64,000 bases of DNA, from positions 31,134,791-31,198,790 of the forward strand of contig CM055272.1 in the NCBI GenBank assembly GCA_029237695.1, written 5' to 3'. Positions 9,195-19,900 of this stretch are shown piece by piece (positions within the stretch are counted from its first letter, which is position 1; every line of letters starts with the position of its first letter). The notes under the pieces were generated by a model. It worked only from the letters and a program-made list of their open reading frames with translations, was not told the DNA's origin and did not search any database. Source of the DNA: Conchocele bisecta (lineage: Eukaryota > Mollusca > Bivalvia > Lucinida > Thyasiridae). The position numbers were made by a program, and so were the translations under genes.

Positions 9195-10176
9195 ATGAGT
9201 ATATACGGACCAGGTAGTCCTTCCCTTGAACGGGATTGGGTGACAGATATAAATTCAAAGAATTTGGAACCGGCAGAAGGGGGATTCACCCCAACAGAGA
9301 GTGATTTTTTAACTACCGGAAAAACCAAGGCCATGATCAATAGAACTATATCGGCGGCCACGGACGAGATTCACAAGAGTCTACTATCACAACTTAGAGT
9401 ATATGCCCTGGCTGTGACTACACAAACTCGTGAAGAAACACATACAGAACTAAATGAACTTGGCGGGAAAATAACCGAAGTTCGGGAAGAGGCCCGGACG
9501 GGGATTGAGGAAGTCCGGGCGGGTATTGAGAAAGTCCGATCAGATATACAAACGAACCTTACGGAAGCCTATGGGATGTTGCGCTCTCAGGACCAGACAG
9601 TACTTACTTAACTAGGTGGAAAAATAACAGAATTTCGGGAAGAGGCCCGGACGGGGATTGACAAAATCCGATCAGACCACCAGACGGACCTTACGGAAGC
9701 GCATGGGATGTTGCGCTCTGAGACCCATACAGCGATTGCGCAAATTCTTGAAGGACTGAGTGTAGTGGTTGAGCAGTTTAAGTTATTACGCAGCAGAAAC
9801 CCCATCATCACATTTTGGGCTGAGAAGAGGGGGCCATTAAATGAGGAGGCCTATGAATATTCATTCGGTGCCAAAGCGAGCAATAGATATGGGGGATACG
9901 TCATGACATCTCCAGGTGCGGTTCGACGAATGGCGGTCTGTTCGGTTAATGCTAGTGGTAAACCTGTGGGCGCGGTCATCACAAATCTGGTAGTGGATGT
10001 GGAAGAACGGGGGTTGGAGCCACTAAGCTCGCTAACAGAGTTCAGTGGTGGTTTTGTACGCCGGTGATGATCCAATTAGACTTTCCGAAGGTAGTGTTAT
10101 TAACTTTGTTACGAAAGTCGCTAGCCCAGCGAGTTCTTCCACTGTTGTGACATTGTTGATTGAAATAAATTTGTAA
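9195..10176 (+). pseudogene. fibre-like protein: coiled-coil stalk plus beta-rich head, one stop and one frameshift
   Basis: From ATG 9195 a short N-terminal region is followed by a helical segment and a heptad-patterned coiled coil (GIEEVRAGIEKVRSDI: I/V spaced 3-4-3-4). The coiled coil is duplicated at DNA level (9460-9596 and 9612-9726); the second copy lacks 21 bp, exactly one heptad. A TAA at 9609-9611 falls at the junction, and the same frame continues to 10067 through a second stalk unit and a glycine- and strand-rich C-terminal domain (YGGYVMTSPGAV, PVGAVITNLVVDV). A frameshift near 10062 moves the end to 10176. Stalk plus head next to a penton suggests a trimeric attachment spike; that role is inference. 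Most like adenovirus-type fibre logic rather than any named family. Confidence 0.6.
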
Positions 10177-10188
10177 AATACCAATAAT

Positions 10189-10846
10189 ATGAACGAATCA
10201 CCGCTTCCGAGCACGCTTCCACTACCAACAATGTTGGACCCCAATTGCGGATTGGATGATATTGGTTTTGGCGAAATAAGTTCAGATTTTAGGTTGGACA
10301 ATATCATAGAGATGCAGGATATTCTAAAACAAGAGGGGGAAACTCGGAGGGTAAATGCTAAAAAAATATAGAAGAGCTGCAAATATAGTAGAGGGGGTGA
10401 GCACCATGCTGGCAGCAATTTCTATAATGGGTGGGGCCGGAACCGCTGCATTGTTATCTACAATCGTGGCTATTCCTATTGCCGCGGGTTTGAGTGGTGT
10501 AGCCACTGGGTCGGGGTTGTTATGAATGGTTTTCAGAGTGGTGGGAAGGAAATTAGAAAATAAAAGTAGAAAGCACGACAGAATATCGCAAGGTCTAAGA
10601 AAAATAGCATCGACGTTATCGTGTTCAAAGCGTTGGCCGATAACAATATATCGGACGCTGAATTTGAGTTGGTGGTGGATATGATATGAGGATTTAAAAA
10701 ATACTATTAGAACGAAAGCACGTGCCACCCTTTCCAAGATTGAGAACACTGATTGGGATAAATTTAGGTTAAAACTGGGTGATAAAGTGGGAGGAAAAGT
10801 TACAACACCACCTGCAGGGAATTGTGATATTTTATTAAATAATTAA
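10189..10846 (+). pseudogene. Polinton hydrophobic protein, multiply frameshifted
   Basis: A 60-codon ORF starts at ATG 10189 (within CCAATAATATGAAC). After its stop at 10369-10371 protein-like sequence continues in another frame with a strongly hydrophobic glycine/alanine-rich stretch (MLAAISIMGGAGTAALLST, then IPIAAGLSGVATG), a TGA, and later pieces in different frames including ALADNNISDAEFELVV and a final charged segment ending at 10846. At least three lesions are needed to explain it. Proteins with this hydrophobic block followed by a D-N-x-I-S-D-x-E-F helix region occur in other invertebrate Polinton-like loci; function unknown. Confidence 0.6.
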
Positions 10847-10950
10847 GTTTAAGAAAATTATAAAATTAATTATATTGGTGCATTAAATAATTTAAATAAT
10901 CCAATAATATTGGTGGTTTAATAATTATGAATAATTATTGAACATTTTTG
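10847..10950. promoter_or_regulatory. AT-rich tail of element with CCAATAATATTGG
   Basis: Contains the TTTAAGAAAATTATAAAATT string and an exact copy of CCAATAATATTGG (10901-10913). This is the last place where the element-specific intergenic strings appear. Confidence 0.4.
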
Positions 10951-10952
10951 TT

Positions 10953-11062
10953 TAGGTCCTGCCGAGGCTCGAACTCGCGTCAGCAAAACCCTTCTGGGCC
11001 CACCTCACTAAGCCTTCGCTTTAAATCTCGTCTCTTCTCTTTTTTAGGCTTAGTGAGGTGTG
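10953..11062 (-). repeat. tRNA-like (pol III box) remnant with 14-bp inverted repeat
   Basis: On the minus strand an A-box-like AGGCTTAGTGAGG is followed about 30 nt later by a B-box-like GAGTTCGAGCC. The acceptor stem does not pair, so it is not a working tRNA; a SINE head or tRNA relic is possible. CACCTCACTAAGCC (11001-11014) and its perfect complement (11047-11060) flank a pyrimidine-rich loop. Confidence 0.45.
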
Positions 11063-11400
11063 TTACGCTCATATCTCTTCCACCCCCGTGACTGTTACCG
11101 CGGACCCCTCCTCCTCATTACCTCCATCCGCTAGAATGCGTAGAGCAGTCAGAGTGAAATACATGTGGCGAAACCGGTCTCAGCGCTGAAACTACCGCTG
11201 GCGTCCCAGCAATGTATATATGTGTTTATTTCTCGTATATAAACATAACATTGTTGGTGGAAATAGTTGGTTTTTGTTTTGTTATTATATTAAATAATAA
11301 ATTATTATATTAATTAATTAATTATTATGTTTTCTATATAATAGGGGGTGTTCAGCTTTAAATTATTAAAAATAAAATAACGAACCATCCCGGAATATAA
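11063..11400. other. non-coding, no gene seen
   Basis: A moderately GC-rich first half (to about 11215) is followed by a very AT-rich stretch. This could hold the right terminus of the Polinton, but no terminal repeat can be recognised from one end alone. Confidence 0.5.
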
Positions 11401-11557
11401 ATAACCTGTGTACACACCGTCTGTGTAAATCGATAGCCAGTTTACATACCATCGATAAGGAGAAATACACTCGGCTATAAATAACCGTGTGTGTACCGTC
11501 TGTGTAAATTGATAGCCCGTTTACATACTATCGATAAGGATAAATACACTCGGCTAT
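11401..11557. repeat. 80-bp tandem repeat, two copies
   Basis: Units 11401-11480 and 11481-11557 share ATAACC...GTGTAAAT.GATAGCC.GTTTACATAC.ATCGATAAGGA..AATACACTCGGCTATA with few differences. Confidence 0.9.
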
Positions 11558-11634
11558 ACACACATGTTCATAAAACGTTTGAAACATTGTCATCTGCTTG
11601 GTGTTTGTGATGCGTACACCGAATATGTTTAATC

Positions 11635-11850
11635 AGTGAAACATCTCTAAATTGGACACTTAATATACACTTAAGGTGGAACATCTCTAAATTGGACACT
11701 GAATATACACTTAAGGTGGAACATCTCTAAATTGGACACCGAATATGTTTGTACAGTGGATCCTCTCAAAATTGGACACTTAATATACATGTAAGGTGGA
11801 ACATCTCTAATCTGGACACCTACAGTGGAACCTCTCTAAATTGGACACCT
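11635..11850. repeat. 40-bp tandem repeat, about five copies
   Basis: Units begin near 11635, 11676, 11716, 11756, 11796 and 11824 with (CAG)TGGAACATCTCTAAATTGGACAC. The unit resembles terminal repeats of pogo/Tigger-type DNA transposons (CAGT..AACCTCTCTAA), so the array may have grown from a transposon end. Confidence 0.85.
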
Positions 11851-12094
11851 AATTGTAACACACTCCATTTATACTTTTTTCAAAAGTCAATCTACAATCT
11901 AATTGGGACTACAATCCCACTTTTTATCATTCAATACCACCACCAACTTTTGGTTGGTGGTGGGAGCTACAATACAGCTGAATAACGTTAAAAAACGTTG
12001 GTGGTATCATTTTGACTCCCTATATACTACTAGTATTTATAGGACGTTGTCGTTCTATATATCTAGGACGTATTTCACCAAATGTTATTAGATT

Positions 12095-12195
12095 TGCTGC
12101 CATATTATTGGCTGTACGTGTCAAACGCTCCAAGTGGTGAAACTGTCCGTAACATGTACAAACTAAAATGTAGGAGATGGCAACTCAATGCTCTG
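12095..12195 (-). repeat. dispersed repeat B, fragment (reverse orientation)
   Basis: GTGTCAAACGCTCCAAGTGGTGAAACTG and GGAGATGGCAACTCAATG match, reversed, the repeats at 24110-24600 and 60010-60200. Confidence 0.75.
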
Positions 12196-13044
12196 TATAA
12201 TATACTCTAAGAAGAACAGGGTTAGATTATAGTTTATATAGATAGTCAGTCGCATGTATGATTATACTACATTTGAAACAAAAGGTCCTATTCTATATAG
12301 TCAGTCCTTAAATCCCATCATGTCTGGCGAAAATCTGGTGATTATAGTAACTTTATAGATCATATATGTATCTGGCAACTTGAAAAAAAATGTTGGCGTG
12401 TTTCGGCTTTCATCGGTATAACTATATATATGGGCCGCGCTCTGTGAAAACCAGTCTTAATGACAACGTCATGAAAGGCTGAAAATGATGTCGCAAAGTT
12501 ACGCATAAATTTACCGACGTGACGTCGGATTTTGACATTGGGATTGTTGCGTCATTGCAATAAGTTGTCCTAGTTATGGCTGTACGCTTTACGGCTCACA
12601 CATATGTTAATGGATATGCGTGGCAGAATTGTAGTTTTTTTCATAGTGGTTCAGGTAGTTGTCTTTTTTTTCTTCAGTTTCCTTCAAGGAAATACGTAGT
12701 AATCTTGTCGATTATTTTGTATACAAATGGGCATATTGCATTTATGATTTGTATCATACATTATATGGACGACTTGTGAAATGACATTTGAAACTAAATA
12801 ACCATACGACCGGTATTTTTCGATAACACATAACAAAATCAGTAATATGTAATCATAATGCTAATATTTATTTTAAACTTTATATATGTATATAACAATT
12901 ACAAACAAACGCGTGAACAATTGTAGGCCGCCACCGTGTGCTGTCGAGGTGGTTCTATAGCCTATGCTGCTTACATTTATGATATCTACCCGTGTGCAAA
13001 GTTTCATGTTTGTTTCCAAAAGTGCACATACATGTCCTTATCCC
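12196..13044. other. non-coding, no gene seen
   Basis: AT-rich. The stretch at about 12388-12432 (GTTTCGGCTTTCATCGGTAT) recurs at 62728-62760. Short ORFs here have no recognisable protein character. Confidence 0.6.
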
Positions 13045-14035
13045 ACTGCACTATTATAGATTAGACTGAATTACGCAATTTTGATAAGTCACGCTAACTT
13101 TCATGTAAACGTGACAAGCCTTAAGTATAAGTTAGATGATGTATTTGAGTTGAATATGGTTAGTTAACAGTGCATGGGGGAATTTAGCGGGCATGATATG
13201 ACATGACAGAACTCCGCTTGCAGTTACTGCTTAACCAACCCGGCCTGCACATATGCGCAGTCTAATCAGTGTCTACAGTATTCGGTGTTCTGATATCGAG
13301 CCATCTGGGCGCGGGCTTATACATTTTTCTGACCGCCTTCAAATTCGTATTGTGTCGTGTGTGCCGAGGCTGAACACAGCTCAACTCGACATCGACCAGT
13401 CATTATTTTCTGATTTCGATTAAAAAGGAACAGAATACATGTATTCATATTTATTTTTAAACACGACGGAAATTATAGTCATTATTGGTAGGTGGTAAAC
13501 TAACCCGAATGTTTTGCACAAACAGAAAATTCGGGTTAGCGATAAACATTAAGGCGGAACAGCATCTACACTGGTCACACATACAGACTGTATCGTATAT
13601 TAGTGGATTACTGCGATTTGCGAATGCGCAGGTTATCATGACATGTAGAATAGGCGTTAATCTCAAGCATATTTCACACGCTAGACAATGCATCTCGGTG
13701 AATTATCACGTGGGGGAAGTGGGCCAGACAGGTCCAGAAAGTGATCTCCCCATGTTACCGCTCTGCTGAGATCAAAGGATTTCGACGCATCCGTGCAATA
13801 ACTTACAATATGTAGACACACTCAGGTAAATCTGCATTCATGTATTCATGACTTAATTATGTGTTACGTAGATTTACATATTGCATGATCATATTGATGA
13901 AAGGTCTTGGTTTGCAGATGTCGTTCTATGGAAAGCGATTTAATTCGTATTGCCAATACTTTCTACACTGTTTGTCGCAAAATTAAAATCACGGCGAAAT
14001 GAACATGGGCAATATAATACATCAACCTGCCGGTA
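13045..14035 (+). repeat. dispersed repeat A, copy 1, split by a 660-bp insertion
   Basis: 13045-13132 and 13795-14035 match consecutive parts of the uninterrupted copy at 15940-16228 (shared strings such as ATGTAGACACACTC and GGTCTTGGTTT). The 13133-13794 segment between them is absent from that copy and therefore looks like an insertion; it has no recognisable ORF or terminal repeat. Confidence 0.8.
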
Positions 14036-15008
14036 TTTTTATCAGAACATTTTGTAACAATTATACAATCATGTATGTCACATCGCCACATTTTCCCGAC
14101 ATTGACAGGTTTATGTATATATATTTTTTTTCAAATGGTAAACCCAATCCATTATCAAAAATTCAAACCCACACACATTTAAAAATACACAGTAATGGAT
14201 AATTTTGCCCTGAATGTTCTGTTGGCCACTTTTGATTTTAACAACTATACATTCCATTTTCTAAATAAATAAGCATGCTGTCGCGCGGGCATCAGTCACG
14301 CAAATAACAAACATATGAAGGAATCTAGAAAGTACGGTTGATAAATGCGTACATTTATAAAATTTGAAGAAACTTATATAAAAAATAAATCAGTACCGGC
14401 AGTAAATTCATAGACAGGATCGAGACGGGTAGCCCACACAATAACATATTTAAGCGGACACACCTAACAATATCTTCCCTCTCGGAGTGGGGGTCAGCCC
14501 AGGATTAACCCATAGACATCCTACCTGCTAGTACGTGGTACATGTACATAAGACCGTCCGCTACACAGGAAAACGTTCCTCCCGCTTTCTGAGATGTAAA
14601 TTTAATTCCGAGAGTCGGGTATGGACAGTCGATTTTTAATTTGTTTAAAACTCCTCGGGGGTGTCCGACTACCCTCTAGACACCATCGGGCGCTGAAGTC
14701 ATTGATATATATGCAGCCATAGGCTTATCCAAATTTTAACCAAATTCAGGTCATTCATTTCTACAGAAAATAGGTGCATTTGTTTCAATCACAGATTGTT
14801 TAATTTCAAACACCAGGAATGTCGTTTAGTTGTTTGTGTTTGGTCTTTGGTAAGTGACGTAATGTCTACATCAATAAATGACGTCACAATTAACTGTTAC
14901 GTAAATAACGTCAATAAGATTCTGAACTAAATTCTCAAATAATTACAATGTATCTTTCTGACGGTACATGTATATGCATAATCTGTGATATATAGAATTT
15001 GTGTATTC
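14036..15008. other. non-coding; cluster of CRE-like sites at 14850-14925
   Basis: No gene seen. Within about 75 bp there are GTGACGTAATG, ATGACGTCAC, GTTACGTAAA and ACGTCAAT, variants of the TGACGTCA element bound by CREB/ATF factors. No nearby exon was recognised. Confidence 0.5.
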
Positions 15009-15302
15009 CAGGCCGGATTAGCGTGGGGGAAACCCCCACCCCCCCCCCCCGCCCTAAAACTTGGCGAGTAAAGATATGTATGCTCTAAAATGCGCAATAA
15101 CGCAGAAAAATGGGGTGTATATATCAAAAATATTTCGGAGGGCATACCGCCGGACTCACCTAGCAGTCTCAAGAGCTCCGTATGGTCGACGAACAGACGG
15201 TGCTAGTTCGTAAATATAGTAAACTATTTCAATTAAGAAGTCCCGCCCCGCCCCCCCCCCCCCCCCCCCCCGCCCTAAGCTGCAATCCTGGATCCGCTCC
15301 TG
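15009..15302. mobile_element. hAT-like MITE, 294 bp
   Basis: Starts CAGGCCGGATTAGCG and ends with the complement of CAGGAGCGGATCCAGG, inverted ends of the CAGG.GCGGAT type. It has C-rich tracts inside (15041-15051 and 15242-15271) and no ORF. A second, longer element with the same end type is at 53479-54255. No exact target duplication was found. Confidence 0.6.
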
Positions 15303-15733
15303 GTATTTGCTTTATAAATAAGTACACGCCTCCGAATAGAACGTCCCTTTGATAAAAAAACAATAAAGCACGCATACATCCAGTGTTTAGTAGTAAGTAA
15401 ATTAACAACGATCTAAAGCAGGACTTCTTAAATTTGTAAATGTTGGAGACCTGTGCATCTGCGCAGCCTGATCAGGGTATTCACTGATTGCAAAAATACT
15501 AGTAATATATACCATACATTCATATAACCATATTTGCAAGTGGTCAATTAAAATAATATTTAAAAGTTATCAAACGGCAATCGAATGGCTGATGCAATGT
15601 GAAATTTTTGAAAGTCGCTAAAAATTACGTGACATTAGAAGGTACCTGCAAGTGGCTGCAGATACAGATACAAATCAGTAGGCTACGTCAAGTGTTTAAC
15701 TTTATGTTGATGTATACATTTTCAGGAATTAAT
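15303..15733. other. non-coding, no gene seen
   Basis: AT-rich intergenic sequence without recognised features. Confidence 0.6.
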
Positions 15734-15906
15734 CGGGTCGATACTACGAGATCACGACAGTACGATGACGATAGTACGATACTACGATGACGATAGTACG
15801 ATATAATATCGTAGTATCGTCATCGTACTATCGTGATATCGCGTTATCGTCATCGTGCTATCGTACTATCGTCATCATAGTATCGTACTATCGTAGTATC
15901 GACCCG
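15734..15906. repeat. palindromic microsatellite, 173 bp
   Basis: Left half repeats TACGATGACGATAG, right half repeats its complement, and the ends CGGGTCGATACTACGA / TCGTAGTATCGACCCG are perfect inverted repeats. The whole block could fold into one long hairpin. Confidence 0.9.
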
Positions 15907-15939
15907 ATAGCGATATTACGATGGCCTTAACGGAACACC

Positions 15940-16228
15940 GTAATTTATAGATTATACTGCATGACGCATTTTGATGAGTAACGCTAATTTTCATTTGAAC
16001 ATGACACGCGATTTTCGAAATATGTAGACACACTCGGGTAAATCTGCAATCATGTATGCATGACTTAATTATGTCTAGACGCATCATATTTATGAAAAGG
16101 TCTTGGTTTACAGATGTCGATCTATGGAAAACGATTCAATTTGTAATGGCAATACTTTCTGCACTGTTTGTCGCAAATTTAAAACTCACGGGGAAATGAA
16201 CATGCGCAATATAAGATATCAACTTAGG
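15940..16228 (+). repeat. dispersed repeat A, copy 2 (uninterrupted)
   Basis: About 290 bp matching 13045-13132 joined to 13795-14035, with roughly 85 percent identity by eye. Confidence 0.8.
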
Positions 16229-16974
16229 TTTAAACGTGTTTACTGATGGGGGCGGTTAGTGCCAACGGCCGGTCAGACCCGACCCGCTCTACATGAAAGT
16301 GACATGTGCACGCAACCGTTACTTTTATTAAATAAAATGTAAACAGTTGGCTCATTAACTGTGACATGTATTCTGGATAAAATTATACACATATAGAACT
16401 GGGCCTAGGTCTTAATTCATAAAATACCTACCGACGCAATGGAGATTTGGGGGCAAAATGGAGTTTAAATTGCACATATCTTCTAAATAAATGCATAAAA
16501 TACATGATTTTCTGTTTGTATATATTATGCTGTTACATAATTATATCTAAAATATATATTTATGTCAAGGTGAATACGTATGTGTAATGCGGATTTTGTA
16601 ATAATAATATAAAACAATACATATGGAAACTATTGACGTGTATATTTGCGTGCGCTGCTGTAGTAACGACGATGGGACGTACGACTACCTGATGTCATCT
16701 TGGCATCAGGAAGACTTAGAGAGGTAACGCTATCTGTTCTGATCAGGTTATACACTGTTTGCAGAAATGGGACCCGTGAGAGCTCCTATGTAATATTGTT
16801 CCATGGAACCACATGTTTAGAGAAGTTCATCAAGTTGATAGATAGATGTCCAATATTTGAAAATAAATTATATGATATTTTGCATGTTTGTTTTGTATAT
16901 GCTGTCGGATATGGAAGTTTTGTATATGCTGTCGGGTATGGAAGGTCATCGAGTCAATTCACACGGTTAAATCA
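16229..16974. other. non-coding, no gene seen
   Basis: Includes a short direct duplication (TTTTGTATATGCTGTCGG, 16893-16940). A 107-codon ORF at 16700 runs through this duplication and into the satellite and is not credible. Confidence 0.6.
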
Positions 16975-19900
16975 TATGTGCCATGGGTCCCATATGAGAC
17001 CTTTGTTATTAAATATACCGTAAACGTAAACCATCATGCATGGTGTAGGTCCCATATGGGTTTATTATGGGCAAACTAATTACTATGTGGGTCCCACATG
17101 AGACTCTTATTAGAAATTTGACCGTATACAAACATAATATATAATGATGGTCTCATATGGGTTTAATATGAACAAACTAATTACTATGTGCATGGGTCCC
17201 ACATGGGACTCTTATTAGCAATTTGACCATATGCAAACATGCTATGTGATGAGGGTCCCATATGGGTTTAATATGGGTAAAATAATGACTATGTGGGTCC
17301 CACGTGGGACTCTTATTAGCACTTTAACCGCATACAAACATAATATATGATGTGGGTACAATATGGGTTTAGTAAGTGTAAAACAATTACTATGTGGGTC
17401 CCAGATGGGAATCTTATTAGAAATGTGACCGTATACACACATAATATATGATGTGGGTCCCATATGGGTTTCATACAGCCAACTTAATGACTATGTGGGC
17501 CCCACATGGGACTCTATTAGCAATTCGAACGTATACAAACATATAATATGATGTGGGTCCCATATGTGTTTAATATGGGCAAAATAATTACTATGTGGGT
17601 CCCATATGGGACTCTATTAGACACTTGACCGTATACAAACATAATATATGAGGTGGGTCCCATATGGGTTTAATATGGGCACAATAATTACTATATGGGC
17701 CCCACATGTGACTCTTATTAGCAATTTGACCGTATACAAACATAATCCGTGACGAGGGTCCCATATGGGTTTAATATGGGCAAAATAAGTACTATGTGTG
17801 TCCCACGTGGGTCTCGTATAACAAATGTGACCGTATACAACCATGATATATAATGAGGGTCCAATATGGGTTTAATATGGGCAAAATAATTACTATGTGG
17901 GTCACATGGGACTCCTATTAGCAATTTGACCGTATACAAACATACTATATGATGAGGGTCCCATATGGGTTTAATATGGACAAACTAATTACTATGTGTG
18001 TCCCACGTGGGTCTCGTATTATAAATGTGACCGTATATACAACCTAGAAACAATATTGCTACCCCGCTCCATACCTCTCGCGAGTGTAGCAATTTAACCC
18101 ATCTATTTAATGTAACATGGAAGAGTGATTTTTGCAATCGGTTATCCGGCGTGTTCGATATGTTAGCGATATAAAACTGTCAAATTTGTAGCAATAAATT
18201 ATGAATAAAGAACGTACGCATGTATAAATTGGTTATGTTACCGTGTATATGTATATCTTGTAAATGTGAAAGCTTCATACGTTTATGTGAATGTTGAACA
18301 GCAACAAGAAAAAAGATGGCTTCCATCGGAAAATGATTTCACTGTTCTATTATTTTTGCCAATTTACTAGTTCTACATCAAATATTATTGGTATCAAATA
18401 TACAGTTTACTAAATTTTGACCTACATACAACAGGTTCGGGTATGACTTTGGTTACTCACATTTTTGAATGGGTCAAATAGTAGCCGTAGATACCATCGG
18501 AGGCGAATATGTAGCTATATACAACCATGCTGTATGATAAGGGTGGGTCCAATATGGGTTACATATGGGAAAAATAATTACTATGTGGGTCCCACATGGG
18601 ATTCCTATTAGCAATTCGACAGTATACAAACATAATATATGATGAGGGTCCCATATGTGTTTAATATTGGCAAACTAATTACTATGTGGGTCCCATATGG
18701 GACTCTTATTAGCAATTCGACCGTATACAAAATACTATGTATGATGTGGGTCCCATATGTGTTTAATATGGGCAAACTAATTACTATGTGGGTCCCATAT
18801 GGGACTCTCATTAGACATTTGACCGTATACAAACATAATATATGGTGTAGGTCCCATATGGGTTTAACATGGGCAAAATAATGACTATATGGTTCCTATG
18901 GGACTCTCATTAGACATTTGACAGTATACAAACATAATATATGATGTGGGTCCCATATGGGTTTAACATGGGCAAAATAATGACTATGTGAGCCCCACAT
19001 GGGACTCTTATTAGCAATTTGAGCGTATACAAACATAATATATGATGAGGGTCCCATATGGGTTTAACATAGGCAAAATAATGAATATGTGGGTCATACA
19101 TGGGACTCTGATTCTAAATTTGATCGTATGCAAACATAATATATGATGTGTGTCCAATATGGGTTAAATATGAAAAAATAATCACTATGTGTGTACCACA
19201 TGGGACTCTTATTAGTAATTTGACCGTGTACTTACATAATATATGATGTGGGTCCCATATGTGTTTAATATGGGCAAAATAATTACTATGTGGGTCCCAT
19301 ATGGGACTCTATTAGACACTTGACCGTATACAAACATATATATGAGGTGGGTCCCATATGGGTTTATTATGGGGCTCAAAATAATTACTATATGGGCCCC
19401 ACATGTGACTCTTATTAGCAATTTGGACCGTATACAAAAACATAATCCGTGACGAGGGTCCCTTATGGGTTTAATATGGGCAAAAAATAAGTACTATGTG
19501 TGTCCCACGTGGGTCTCGTATAACAAATGTGACCGTTATACAACCATGATATATAATGAGGGTCCATATGGGTTTAATATGGGAAAATAAAATTTACTAT
19601 GTGGGTCACATGGGACTCCTATTAGCAATTTTGACCGTATACAAACATACTATATGTTGAGGGTCCCATATGGGTTTATATGGACACTAATTACTATGTG
19701 TGTCCCACGTGGGTCTCGTATCATAAATGTGACCGTATATACAACCTAGAAACAATATTGCTACCCCGCTCCATACCTCTCGCGAGTGTAGCAATTTAAC
19801 CCATCTATTTAATGTAACATGGAAGAGTGATTTTTGCAATCGGTTATCCGGCGTGTTCGATATGTTAGCGATATAAAACTGTCAAATTTGTAGCAATAAA

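Larger units (their letters stand above)
1..10950. mobile_element. Polinton/Maverick (adintovirus-like) element, left part outside the window, decayed
   Basis: The interval carries the diagnostic Polinton set: family-B DNA polymerase C-terminus, retroviral-type integrase, FtsK/HerA-type packaging ATPase, major capsid protein and a penton-like protein, with several small ORFs. In this family the polymerase and integrase copy and insert a double-stranded DNA genome and the capsid genes are thought to form virions. The left end, most of the polymerase and one terminal inverted repeat lie outside the window. The right end is not resolved: the last recognisable gene remnant stops at 10846, and the terminal repeat cannot be identified without its partner. 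Premature stops and frameshifts in most genes show that it is inactive. GC content is visibly higher than in the host DNA to the right. Confidence 0.88.

Noticed and set aside
1..10950. adenain-type protease gene
   Set aside because: Looked for the expected His/Cys-containing ORF among the small genes but none fits; it may be left of the window or lost.
10953..11020. functional tRNA gene
   Set aside because: A- and B-box-like strings are present, but the acceptor stem does not pair and the anticodon arm is not clear.
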